Shown one piece after another: positions 33,600-42,816 of a stretch of 49,933 nt of DNA. The stretch is from contig BFEA01000827.1 of assembly GCA_003427395.1 (NCBI GenBank), forward strand, positions 313,164-363,096, given 5' to 3'. The notes beneath the pieces are model-generated. The model ran no database searches and was not told where the DNA came from. It saw only the letters and a program-made list of their open reading frames with translations. The translations under genes and the position numbers were made by a program. Source of the stretch: Chara braunii (Eukaryota > Streptophyta > Charophyceae > Charales > Characeae). Position 1 is the stretch's first letter; each line of letters begins with the position of its first letter.

Positions 33600-33962
33600 G
33601 GCAGGGTCCTATGGGGTCAGGCATGTTCCATAAGTTTGGATGGCGAGACTGCTGTGTTTCATTTTGCTTGGGGCATCAGGCCGCTCTATAAGCTTAGGTG
33701 GCCTGAATGCTTTGGAGGCTGGGAGATCCCCATAAGTTTGGGGAGACCCGGTGCTATGGAATTGCCTTGAGAATCAGACAAGTTCCATAAGATTGGATGG
33801 TCTGATTGCTCTGAATTGTGAGGGTTTGACTGTGGTTGACTTTTCAGGGGCCAAAACTATACCATAAGATTGGAGGGTTTGGTTGCCATGTTTGGTTGGG
33901 ATTTGTTCTGTTTCTTTTGTTTCGGTTCAAGGGGGTCTGGGCAAGTCAATAAGATTGGATGG
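33600..33962 (+). repeat. Tandem array of six hairpins with near-constant TAAGNT loop
   Basis: Six units centred near 33,632, 33,692, 33,736, 33,790, 33,866 and 33,953 share (C)CATAAGATTGGA-like cores. The inner stems differ but still pair: TCCA/TGGA, CTA/TAG, TCCCCA/TGGGGA, TCCA/TGGA, CCA/TGG; unit 6 is weaker. The outer stems also differ and pair: CATCAGGCC/GGCCTGAATG (one bulge) in unit 2, AATCAGAC/GTCTGATT in unit 4, CCAAAAC/GTTTGG (one bulge) in unit 5. Units 1 and 3 are imperfect. Unit 6 is cut by the LTR at 33,963. Confidence 0.7.
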
Positions 33963-34367
33963 TGTCGGGCGGCTCCAACCCTACGCCGCCCTTTACTTCT
34001 CTTACAAGTGCGCGCTACAAAGTTTCTATTCGTTGGATTCTACCTGACCGGGGTTCACCGACCACAGGTAAAAAGCCACGACAGGTTGACGGAAAGAGTG
34101 GCCGGCCTACGACATTCAGTTCAAACGGGCTCGAGCGTTGAACAACGGTATTTTTGCGAAGAGGACCAAAGACGTAAGCTACCGACGAATGCAAAGAGGC
34201 TACCACAACAGACGACTACCGAGGGGTTGGACGAGAGGGTTCGGTCGTGGAAGGTCGAGATGATACTAGAGGCCGGCGAAACGATCGAGGAAACGGAGGC
34301 ACCGGACGTTTATCGTGAGGCTACGGGCGTTTTGAGCGGTGATGGTGTCCGAAGTTGGCTCGAGTAA
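33963..34367 (+). other. Open frame in U3 of the LTR
   Basis: Open from the LTR start for about 134 codons, with a hydrophobic stretch (KFLFVGFYLT) and an acidic end (WKVEMILEAGETIEETEAPD). The 3' LTR copy stays open to 48,205, where a TGG present here has become TGA. It lies upstream of the TATA box and has no good ATG, so it could be translated only from a transcript running into the 3' LTR. Probably fortuitous. Confidence 0.2.
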
Positions 34368-34760
34368 CCAGATTCTCAAGGGCACCCTGCGTGAATAAGC
34401 GGTGAGATCGGGCCTACGCAGCGGCCTCGACACTAAGAGGAGAATGGTGCGGGCCTAGGGCTCGGGGATAGGCCTCCGGGCCTAGACTTTTGGGAGGGCC
34501 CGCGTGACCTTTACAAGGGGGGTTGGTACCACTTATGAGTGGGGACCACCAAGGCCAAGTCAGGTCCGCGGCAGGCTCGGGAATAGATCCGGTACCGGGG
34601 CGCTGCAAAAGGTCCGGTTCCCGACAAAAAAACCCCTTCGACAAGAACTGTTCGGGGGCCTAATCAGGCCCGGGCGCAGAATCGGTACCTGGGCGCTGCA
34701 ACTGCAGCAGGCCCACTTCAACACCTTGAGACCGTGAGTGGGCTGAGGCCAGAAGCCTCA

Positions 34761-34772
34761 AACTTTATAAGC
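34761..34772 (+). promoter_or_regulatory. LTR TATA box
   Basis: AACTTTATAAGC about 800 bp into the LTR, preserved at 48,608-48,619 in the other LTR. Likely Pol II core promoter, with transcription starting roughly 30 bp downstream. Confidence 0.55.
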
Positions 34773-35019
34773 CCAACAGGGCTCAAGTTCAGGGCACTTC
34801 TCGCATGCGGGATCAGGTGCACGGGGAATTCTTCGGATGCACACTCGGGCGCCCGGGACATTAGGCGCACAGACTGAGACACGTACGGACGGAAACACGC
34901 ACGAGCGTACCCAGGGGCGAACTTGGGATGCACGGGACACGCGCGGGAGCAACCACGCAGGGAGCAACGAGCACGGGAGGTAAGAGGCACCTGTACACCG
35001 TGGGGTGAGGACCCGGAGC

Positions 35020-35420
35020 TGCGCGCACTCGCGCGCGCCCACGCACGGACAAAAGGGACAGGGCGCGATTGCGCGTACTCGCTCACGCTTGCATACGGAT
35101 AGAGAGAGAGGGGCAGCTGCGTGCAGTCACGCGCACCCGCGCACATTGGTGCACAGGAGAGACGGACAGCTGCTGAGCAGCCGCGGGCAGCCGAGCGCAG
35201 CCACGCGCACCCGCGCGCATCTGCTCACATGGAGAGGGGCAGCCGCGCGCAGTCACGCGCACCCGCGCGCATCTGCTCACAGGGGGAGAGGAAGCCGCGC
35301 GCGTTCATGCGCACTCGCGCACATCAGCGCACGAGAGAGAGGGAGAGCCGCGGGGCAGCCGCGCGTAGCCACTCGCATCTGTTCACAGGGGGAGAGGAAG
35401 TCGCGCGTGCTCACGCGCAC
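35020..35420 (+). repeat. GC-rich ~55-bp minisatellite in LTR
   Basis: Units built on CACGCGCACCCGCGCGCATC plus TGCTCACAGGGGGAGAGG. It runs into the N gap. Its frames translate as His/Arg/Ala-rich repeats and are not credible genes. Confidence 0.85.
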
Positions 35421-36210
35421 NNNNNNNNNNNNNNNNNNNNNNNNNNNNNNNNNNNNNNNNNNNNNNNNNNNNNNNNNNNNNNNNNNNNNNNNNNNNNNNN
35501 NNNNNNNNNNNNNNNNNNNNNNNNNNNNNNNNNNNNNNNNNNNNNNNNNNNNNNNNNNNNNNNNNNNNNNNNNNNNNNNNNNNNNNNNNNNNNNNNNNNN
35601 NNNNNNNNNNNNNNNNNNNNNNNNNNNNNNNNNNNNNNNNNNNNNNNNNNNNNNNNNNNNNNNNNNNNNNNNNNNNNNNNNNNNNNNNNNNNNNNNNNNN
35701 NNNNNNNNNNNNNNNNNNNNNNNNNNNNNNNNNNNNNNNNNNNNNNNNNNNNNNNNNNNNNNNNNNNNNNNNNNNNNNNNNNNNNNNNNNNNNNNNNNNN
35801 NNNNNNNNNNNNNNNNNNNNNNNNNNNNNNNNNNNNNNNNNNNNNNNNNNNNNNNNNNNNNNNNNNNNNNNNNNNNNNNNNNNNNNNNNNNNNNNNNNNN
35901 NNNNNNNNNNNNNNNNNNNNNNNNNNNNNNNNNNNNNNNNNNNNNNNNNNNNNNNNNNNNNNNNNNNNNNNNNNNNNNNNNNNNNNNNNNNNNNNNNNNN
36001 NNNNNNNNNNNNNNNNNNNNNNNNNNNNNNNNNNNNNNNNNNNNNNNNNNNNNNNNNNNNNNNNNNNNNNNNNNNNNNNNNNNNNNNNNNNNNNNNNNNN
36101 NNNNNNNNNNNNNNNNNNNNNNNNNNNNNNNNNNNNNNNNNNNNNNNNNNNNNNNNNNNNNNNNNNNNNNNNNNNNNNNNNNNNNNNNNNNNNNNNNNNN
36201 NNNNNNNNNN
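35421..36210. other. Assembly gap (790 N)
   Basis: Run of N inside the 5' LTR. The sister LTR supplies the homologous stretch at about 49,278-49,848 (~571 bp), so the gap is probably overestimated. Open frames reported through it are meaningless. Confidence 0.97.
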
Positions 36211-36419
36211 TACCAGGCAAGGCGCCACCTTTGCGGGTGATCCTGATCACCAACCCGAACGGATATCTTCCAGCAGGGATTCGAGTCATCGAGCTGATTG
36301 AGCCATATGGGCCCTGCGGGATCATCGGACGAGGGGCTGTTCTCGATTCCCGCTTGCACGAAGGGGTGCATCTGAGGCGACCCCTCCCGAACAAGTACTT
36401 TTAACGAAGGGACACCTTT

Positions 36420-37145
36420 CCGAAGGGGGGGAGGGCGTTCTTACCGAAGAGGGTATTTTACCGGCGGGCATTCTACCAAGGGGGCACTTCACCGGAGGGG
36501 TATTTTACCGGAGGGGACACTTCTCCGAGCGGTCACTTTACCGAGCGGTCATTTTAATAAGCGGTTCATTTTACCAGGCGGACATTTACCGGGCGGACAC
36601 ATTCACTGAGCGGATACATTTACCGAGTGGTTACATTTATCGAGCAGTCATTTTACTAAGCGGTCCATTTTACCGGGGATACATTTACCGGACGGACTTT
36701 TACCGGGCGGATACACTTATCGGGCGGATACTTCACCGGGTGGACACACTCACCGGACGGGTACTTTACCGGACGGATACACTTACCGGACGGGTACTTT
36801 ACCGGGCGGACACACTTACCGGACGGGAACTTTACCAGACAGACACACTTACCGAGCGGACACTTTCACTGCATTTTACCGAAGGGACACTATCCCGAAG
36901 AGACACTTTCGTGAAGCGGACTTTTCGAGGGGGCACTTTCGTGAAGTGGGCTCTCCGAAGGGGTACGTCCGAAGGGGGCTTCTCGAGGGGGTACTTTCGT
37001 GAAGTGGGCTTTCCGAAGGGGTACGTCCGAAGGGGGCTCCTCGAGGGTATACTTTCGTGAAGAGGGCTTTCCGAAGGGGTACGTCCGAAGGGGGCTTCTC
37101 AAGCAGGTACTTTCGTGAAGCAGGCTTTCCGAGGGGGCACATCCG
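36420..37145 (+). repeat. Two minisatellites: CATTTTACCGG type and 57-bp type
   Basis: 36,420-36,880 repeats a 16-20-bp unit such as ACACTTACCGGACGGGTACT. 36,905-37,145 repeats a ~57-bp unit (TTTCGTGAAG...TTCCGAAGGGGTACGTCCGA) about four times. They follow the part of the LTR that can be compared, so they lie in the LTR 3' part or the leader. Confidence 0.88.
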
Positions 37146-37395
37146 AATTATGGTCACGGTGGATCTGGAGCTTTGGCCCCGATGGGCGAGGGAGGCTACT
37201 TCCGACACTGAGAGTTCGAGCACTGTTCCTTGGGATCAACGAGCGCGTTACAGGCGTCACCCAATCGGGAGGAGGATTAGACGACGTTTGTTGACTAGGT
37301 CTGTAGGGACTCAGACAGACTTTCCAGACACAGGAGCGAGGTGTACGGCTGAGGCCGGAATGAGTGTTTCCCATCCTATTGTTTTTGACTGAATG

Positions 37396-37568
37396 AAACT
37401 ACTTCTATTATTTCTGCCAGACAGTGTTTCGTGAGTTTCTTCTTGCATTGGTCACGGTCGGCTACGGTACTTGTATTCGTTNAAACTACTTCTATTATTT
37501 CTGCCAGACAGTGTTTCGTGAGTTTCTTCTTGCATTGGTCACGGTCGGCTACGGTACTTGTATTCGTT
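37396..37568. other. Assembly duplication across a single N
   Basis: The 86-bp segment 37,396-37,481 is repeated exactly at 37,483-37,568 with one N between; unmerged contig overlap. Confidence 0.93.
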
Positions 37569-38444
37569 GATGTGGACTGACATGTTTTGTGCAGGTTACA
37601 TGAGGCCCGATCCACCCTCCCGCGGGTGACAGACGTGGCGCGAGGCATAGGGTTCGGACGGCGTGCCGGCAGACCCCTTCTCCCGGTCGACAGTTGCGCC
37701 ATTGCCGGGGAAGGCTGCCTCTCGGGACTTCGGTCCGTCTGTAACCTTGGGTACGTGAGAGGACGAGACTGCGATGGAAACCAGTACACGCTGTGAGCGA
37801 TCAACCTACCGGTGGTCAGCAGATGAGGAGATACCGGGCGGTCCGACACCTTGTCAGCTTGTGATCGATCCGGTGAGATTGTGATTTTCGCATTACGTGA
37901 ATTCGTCTCGCATTTCCTTTCTGCTATTTCCTTGTGATTAAGAGGGGTCCTTCTGATTTTCCCACCCCATTTGTCAGTCCACCTTGATATCAATTCCTAG
38001 AGAGAAAATTGTAAGCAGGGGAAGAACTTGAAGGGTCTGAAGGGGAGGGGAGAAGCGCCCCAGATTGCAAGGAGATGGGCGGGACTAGAAAGGCTAGCTG
38101 ATCCTGATGGATAGCTGGGGGGGTTGATACACTGCACGTGTCGGAGAGAGACCATGCCTGAGGTGGGAACGAGTAGAGGCATGGATAGGAGTGAGGATGC
38201 ACGAGTGAGACACCGCCTTCTTATCCGCGTGTGACTTCGGTCCACCCTAGAGCACATGAGTTGGCCAGCTCGTGCTGAGGTCACGGTAAGAGAGGTAGGC
38301 CAGCGATGATGGTACACTGATCTGACCTCTTCCTTGACACGAGGGTAGGGGGAGATACGCCAGAGGGCGGTTCTCTCCTAGGCCTGTTGACGTCTTGGAA
38401 GGTTGTAGGAAGGATTAGAGGGGGCCTGTCGTGGGGGTCAATGA
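37569..38444 (+). other. Retroelement leader, no gene seen
   Basis: Noncoding sequence between LTR repeats and accessory ORFs. CTGACATGTTTTGTGCAG ending at 37,594 resembles a branch point and 3' splice site, so the leader may be spliced; no partner 5' site was established. Confidence 0.35.
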
Positions 38445-39644
38445 GCTCAACAGTCCAAGAGTCACACAGGGAGAGATTTATTGAGGGTTCTGCTTGGTTT
38501 CTTGATTAGGAATGGTATATATCGAGTCGGCTTCTCAAATATCCTTGGTCAGGGAGAGGGACTCTTGCAACGTGATCAGCATGCCACTGGAAGGGAAGAG
38601 CAAATACAGATCTACCAGAGAAGAAGGGTTAATAGTCCGAGACGGTGTTTTCCTGTGGGTGAGAATAGAGGCCTGTTAAGACTTGGGGTCTGGTTGCTGG
38701 TCGCGCCTCAGGTAGGGTGTGAATTCGATAGGAGGGGAAGGTTAATAGAAGAATCCTTGGAATTGGCGGTCTGAGGTTTCCTCTACTACCAATCTTCCGT
38801 TCTAGCGGACATAGTGTTCCGAGCAGTAGAACGGAGTCGGTGGGATCCGGTCCTAGGGGTAGTTCCGAGTTTCGACTCTCATACTTGGGCATACGAGATA
38901 ACAGCGCGACTTATACTACAAGGGGTGGTCGAGAAGCTGAGGGGGAAAGAACGCTGCTGCGACAGGGATTATAGGTCGGTAGTGGTCTCGCTTCGACTGG
39001 CTAGAGAAGGGTTCCTCCCCCAACCCGAACGAGCTTTGAGGTTGCCCGTTCCGGTTTTTGTCTTGGAAGGCTTTCTAGGGGGACTTGGGCGCCTTATTGA
39101 GGTCTACCAAGTTTTCCTCGAGATTAGAAATCTCTTGAGGAACAGTGACGAGGATCACGCCTACTACGCGCTTTGGAAGGAAGGGCCCAGGTTCGGAGAG
39201 TCGGCTTTAGAATTGGTGGAGCTGATTAGGGCCATCTCACCTAGAGATCTCAGAGAGGCGCCGAGGTTTGATCAACCGGCCGAGTTCTTGACCGCTTTGG
39301 ATAGAGCCCTGAGGGAGCCACCGAGCTACCTAACCGGTGTAGCCAAGTTATACGGGACTTTAGGGTACGACTCGTCTGTTAGGGAAGGGTCGCTCATCGG
39401 GTTTTTCGAACTTCGGACGTACTACGAAGGGACAGAGGCCCTAAGCGACGAAGACGTGGAGTACGGGGAAGAAGATTGGGATCTGGACGAGTGGGAACAA
39501 TTAAGGGATGACAACCGTGAAGAGTGGGAAGACGCCGGAAATTTCCCTGAGGAAAGGGTGGGGTACTTCAGGAGCGCTAGCGAAATAGAAGATTATGTAG
39601 AGGGACGTTGGCCGCGACTAGGAGTCCGAATGGGCCGAGAGTGA
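38445..39644 (+). pseudogene. P0: large acidic accessory protein of the retroelement
   Basis: One frame of about 400 codons, broken only by TGA at 38,772 (V-stop-GFLYYQ). No ATG is visible at the N-terminus, so the start is unknown. The first part is mildly basic. The middle (about 38,900-39,350) alternates hydrophobic helices such as VFVLEGFLGGLGRLIEVYQV with charged turns. The C-terminal ~90 residues are very acidic (EDVEYGEEDWDLDEWEQLRD). I recognise no domain. The stop is 2 nt before the ATG of the next frame (39,647). Its place upstream of gag marks it as an extra gene of the element. Confidence 0.65.
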
Positions 39645-39646
39645 CC

Positions 39647-40119
39647 ATGGTGAGACTGCCTGTGAGGAGGAAGGCGAGGAAGAGTAACGATAAAAGGATA
39701 AGGAATGAGAAATGTCAGGTTATTGCCCTAGGGTCACAACGGCCCTACACGCCTTAGTTCCTATTACTAGTGGAGGGGCCTTCCCTTACAAAATAGAGAG
39801 CTGTATATCGCTAGAAGAGAGTCATGCTCATGTTTTGGTAATAAAGCACCTCGACACGGGAGAATACGACATTCGCCCATACATGCCTGTGCTAAGGGAG
39901 AGAGGGACGAATCGCGAGTCGCTTAAGGACTGGGTTAGAGATATAATCAGTAAGGAAAGGAGGGAATTACAGAAGAAGGGGAAAGAGGTGTTTAGTGATG
40001 AGAACCGTGTATTGTCTTACGGCATACCCGAACCTAGTCTACCTGGCAGTTTTACTGACGGCAAGAACTGGGAACCCTTAATCAATCTGGCGCTTAGAGC
40101 AAGGAGTTGGGGTCAGTAA
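39647..40119 (+). pseudogene. A1: accessory ORF, first copy of family A
   Basis: An ATG in good context (GACCATGGTG) begins a basic 36-codon frame (MVRLPVRRKARKSNDKRIRN) that must shift near 39,715 to join the main 135-codon frame; a separate ATG at 39,712 could instead start that frame. The main frame has FPYKIESC, DTGEYDIRPYMPVL and a charged helix (SLKDWVRDIISKERRELQKK), paralogous to A2 and A3. Pattern: strands, then a long helix, then a Pro-containing end. No known family. It stops 2 nt before the B1 ATG. Confidence 0.6.
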
Positions 40120-40121
40120 GG

Positions 40122-40391
40122 ATGCCGGGTCTTAGGGAACGATTCTTCTTCAGGGCCATAATAGAGGAGAGAATGGTAAGGATTGAGGGCACCCTCCGAA
40201 TTCCTAATATAGATCCCTTTGGTCTTGAGGAGCTTGAACTCATACAACCCTATTTGGATCGAATGAGGGAGTCGGCTTTGAGGGTAATTACCAACCAAAC
40301 CGAGATCAGTGATCTACTGAAGGTGGAAAGACTAGGGACCTCCGGGAGGGGATACTATCGTCTGGTCAGGGAACGAGTCCGGTTGTGTTAG
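40122..40391 (+). CDS. B1: accessory ORF, first copy of family B
   Basis: Intact 89-codon ORF beginning MPGLRERFFFRAIIEERMVR. It has a strand-like start (RMVRIEGTLRI), then a helix (LEELELIQPYLDRMRESALRVI), then LKVERLG and a basic end. It resembles B3 and B4 in this strand-strand-helix order. Unknown function. Its stop is 15 nt before the A2 ATG. Confidence 0.6.
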   Translation: MPGLRERFFFRAIIEERMVRIEGTLRIPNIDPFGLEELELIQPYLDRMRESALRVITNQTEISDLLKVERLGTSGRGYYRLVRERVRLC

Positions 40392-40406
40392 ACAGGCGTG
40401 GTACAA

Positions 40407-40916
40407 ATGTTGGGCCATTAACGAGTAAGGCACAAGAAGTGCGCAAAGGAGCTTAAGGAGTGGGATAACAAGATCATTGTTGGGAACCGACCGCCGCAGG
40501 AGAAGTTTGATGCGGTATGTGCATCCTTGAATACCCTAGGAAGAAGAGAGGAATTTTCGTATGAGGTGGAAACCTATGAGATGGTCGACAGCGCGTGGGA
40601 ACTATGCCGCCTCTATATTATGACCGCACGCTTCCTAGGAACTGAAGTAAGAGACATAGACATTTACTTACCGACGGAGAGGTCGGAAGATTTAGTGTAT
40701 GGACGGTGCTGGCAAGGAGTAAGAGAAGTGGTAGAAGACGAGAAGGATAGGCTCCTTTCCTTAAGGAAAGAAGTCGCTTGGAGTACCGGAATCAGGATCT
40801 TTGAAGACTTGCCCAAGCCGCGGATTCCTTACGAGGCATTGGTAGGCATCGATCGAGGTTTAATAATTGATTTCATTAACCGGTACCATAATGCGAATAG
40901 CCAGAGGAAACAATAA
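40407..40916 (+). pseudogene. A2: accessory ORF, second copy of family A
   Basis: ATG at 40,407, then a TAA at 40,419 where A3 has CAA (ML..QR in A3), then open to 40,916. Key blocks: FDAVCASLNTLGRREEFSYE, YIMTARFLGTEVRDIDIYLP, YGRCWQGVREVVEDEKDRLL, EVAWSTGIRIFEDLP. The GRCWQ and EVAWST-type blocks are shared with A3. Apart from the one stop it looks well preserved. The 3' end overlaps the B2 ATG by 29 nt. Confidence 0.7.
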
Positions 40917-41226
40917 TAGTCACCCTGGAGGGAATACATCAAGTGAACTAAGACAGTGTGATCATGATAGGTGGAGGTCCCAAGAGCTGCTCAGACTTTT
41001 GACGGAATGGACCCAGGAGGACTTGCGTACTCTAGGCACGTCAATCTGCAGGAGAGTTCGATCTGATGAGACAGGGTTGATAGAGATTAGGAGAGGAGCC
41101 TCTTGCCTATGAGATCAAGAAGGGGAACTCTACCTTGACACAGGCCTGTTCGAAGTAGAAGGTGAGCACGAGATAAGAAATGACAGAGGAAGATTGATTG
41201 GAATCGTGAGGGCGGTGAAGGATTAG
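40888..41226 (+). pseudogene. B2: accessory ORF, second copy of family B
   Basis: ATG inside the end of A2. The frame runs MRIARGNNNS, a helix-like RWRSQELLRLLTEWTQEDLR, GLIEIRRGASCL, then TGA at 41,110, then DQEGELYLDTGLFEVEGEHE to a TAG at 41,224. B-family similarity is weaker here than for B1, B3 and B4 and rests partly on position in the module. Confidence 0.45.
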
Positions 41227-41249
41227 TATAAGGGAGACCAAGAGAGAGA

Positions 41250-41766
41250 ATGCTTACAAGACAAAGAGCGGGATTAGAAGCCATGCTGGGAAAGTTGACC
41301 AAGGATGAGGAGGTGTAGAAGACTAGATGAAGGGAAGTCAATGAAGTTGGTCCGCTCCCTTAACTCTATATCGAAGAGAGCAGTGATCCCATATGAGATC
41401 GTGAGATACGAAGGTCTAAAGAATCAGGGATGGGGGATTGATGGTATGTATGTCATCACCTACCACTTCATCAACCTTGATGAGTATGACGTGGGAATAT
41501 ACGTGCCGCAACATAGGTTTAAGGAAGACGAAAAAGGTCGTTGTTGGCAACGGGCCTCGGACATAGTGCATGACGAGAAGAGAAGACTCCAACGATTAAG
41601 GGCGAATCTCTCGTGGAGTACCTACGAAAGACCTTTCATTGGGGTACCGTCGCCGTCAGTTGAAGGGCTCACGCTCGCTGACAACGAATGGTCAGCCGTA
41701 ATAGACCTTGTATGGAAGGTGAAGAGGGCACAAGACGAACTCAACGATGCCAGGAACAGTGACTGA
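41250..41766 (+). pseudogene. A3: accessory ORF, third copy of family A
   Basis: ATG at 41,250 gives MLTRQRAGLEAMLGKLTKDE, comparable with the A2 start, but stops follow and a frameshift is needed to reach the long frame (ATG at 41,305). That frame has MKLVRSLNSISKRAVIPYEI, FINLDEYDVGIYVPQ, GRCWQRASDIVHDEKRRLQR and NLSWSTYERPFIGVPSP, lining up block by block with A2. It overlaps the B3 ATG by 20 nt. Confidence 0.65.
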
Positions 41767-42022
41767 AGAGGAAGAGGTGAATCGAGTGTCATTCGCTGGC
41801 AAAGTGACATCAGTCATTAGAATTCGATCAACCAGGTCTCTAGACGAACGGGATTGCAGACAACTTGCTCATAGGGCAATTGAGAGGGAGAGGCCTAGGG
41901 TTCTGGAGCTAGTGAGGGAGGAGAGAAGAATAACCTATGATGTGATGGTTTGGTCTCAAGGATGGCTGAAGTACGAAGTGGAGAAGGACGAGACAGTCCA
42001 AGAAGCAGAATCCCGCGTGTAA
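41747..42022 (+). CDS. B3: accessory ORF, third copy of family B
   Basis: Intact 91-codon ORF, MPGTVTEEEEVNRVSFAGKV then SVIRIRSTRSLDERDCRQLA and HRAIERERPRVLELV. Strand-strand-helix order matches B1 and B4. The ATG lies inside the end of A3, as B2 does in A2. Unknown function. Confidence 0.6.
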   Translation: MPGTVTEEEEVNRVSFAGKVTSVIRIRSTRSLDERDCRQLAHRAIERERPRVLELVREERRITYDVMVWSQGWLKYEVEKDETVQEAESRV

Positions 42023-42285
42023 GAGGGAGTGACGAGAAGATTAATTCACTGCTTGAAGCATATTCGGACCCAGTGAATGATAAGATAGTGCAATTGGTAG
42101 ACGGATATAAGGAGTGAAGCGGCTCTACGGATGTGCGAGAATTACAGGCGCTCGAGCGAAGAGTAGAGAGACTGACCTTAGTCTATAAGGAGGAAAGAGA
42201 AAGGATAATAAACTGAAGGGAGGAATTCCTGGCCAAGAAGATAAAAGAGATCCGCAAAGAAAACGAAAAAAAGAGAGATGGCTAG
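41962..42285 (+). pseudogene. C: coiled-coil accessory ORF with two TGA
   Basis: ATG in GGATGGCT inside B3. The frame gives SDEKINSLLEAYSDPVNDKI, then TGA at 42,115, a heptad-like ELQALERRVERLTLVYKEER, TGA at 42,214, then REEFLAKKIKEIRKENEKKR to a TAG at 42,283. Both TGAs fit lost Trp codons. Its end overlaps the B4 ATG (ATGGCTAG, 8 nt). Likely a charged helical protein; role unknown. Confidence 0.45.
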
Positions 42286-42787
42286 TGGTGAAGGCGAGGC
42301 CAGGAAGTATCAACTAATCTGTGGAGCAAAAATTGAGGGATCCTTAGTGAGGGCAAGGGTAGAAGTTATACATAACGAGAGGTTGAGTCAGGAAGAAGAA
42401 GCTGAGGCAACTAGAAGAGCGATCAAAGAAGCCAGAATTTGTGCTATATGGAAGGCAGCTGATGAGCTTCGAGTGGCAAAAATCGAAATCTGTACGACGC
42501 CATTTGTAGGAGAAGGATTTTCCAGGGAGTGGAGAGAGACCATAACAGAGTCAAGAACCAGACTAAGGGAGGACGTTCGCGAGCCTGAGGAACTTTCAAG
42601 CGACGTGATTGACGTAGTTTCCCTGAGAACCTTGGAAGCTAATTCGAGATATACAAAGGCCGTGTTGACCACCGCTTTAGTAATTAGAGCGGAAGGACGA
42701 GACACTGATTTCGAAACGTTGTTGGAACTATTGGCTGACTCCACTGAAAGGATCCTAGCCGCGTTGAAAAGTGTGACTGAAAGTTAG
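42278..42787 (+). CDS. B4: longer family-B accessory ORF
   Basis: Intact 169-codon ORF. The N-terminal half (YQLICGAKIEGSLVRARVEV, LSQEEEAEATRRAIKEARIC) has the strand-strand-helix pattern of B1 and B3. The second half adds charged helices (EWRETITESRTRLREDVREP) and an alanine/leucine-rich end. No known domain. It stops 29 nt before the gag ATG. Confidence 0.6.
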   Translation: MASGEGEARKYQLICGAKIEGSLVRARVEVIHNERLSQEEEAEATRRAIKEARICAIWKAADELRVAKIEICTTPFVGEGFSREWRETITESRTRLREDVREPEELSSDVIDVVSLRTLEANSRYTKAVLTTALVIRAEGRDTDFETLLELLADSTERILAALKSVTES

Positions 42788-42816
42788 ACAGGGTGTTCAA
42801 GGATTAGTTAGGAAGG

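Larger units (their letters stand above)
33963..37150 (+). repeat. 5' LTR (3' boundary uncertain)
   Basis: Matches 47,810-49,933 as far as 36,295, where the window ends in the other copy. The 3' limit is therefore unknown, and 37,150 is a guess at the end of the following minisatellites. I could not identify a primer-binding site. Confidence 0.7.

Noticed and set aside
33600-33962. CRISPR array
   Set aside because: The conserved part is a short hairpin loop in uneven units with pairing flanks, in a eukaryotic context; there are no uniform repeats, spacers or cas genes.
35005-36404. Very long open frames through the 5' LTR on both strands
   Set aside because: They run through 790 N and a GC-rich minisatellite; the Arg/His/Ala-rich peptides are repeat translation.
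38445-42787. Bacterial operon contamination
   Set aside because: The chain lies inside one LTR element, directly upstream of gag, with no Shine-Dalgarno pattern, and shares the stop-codon decay of gag-pol.
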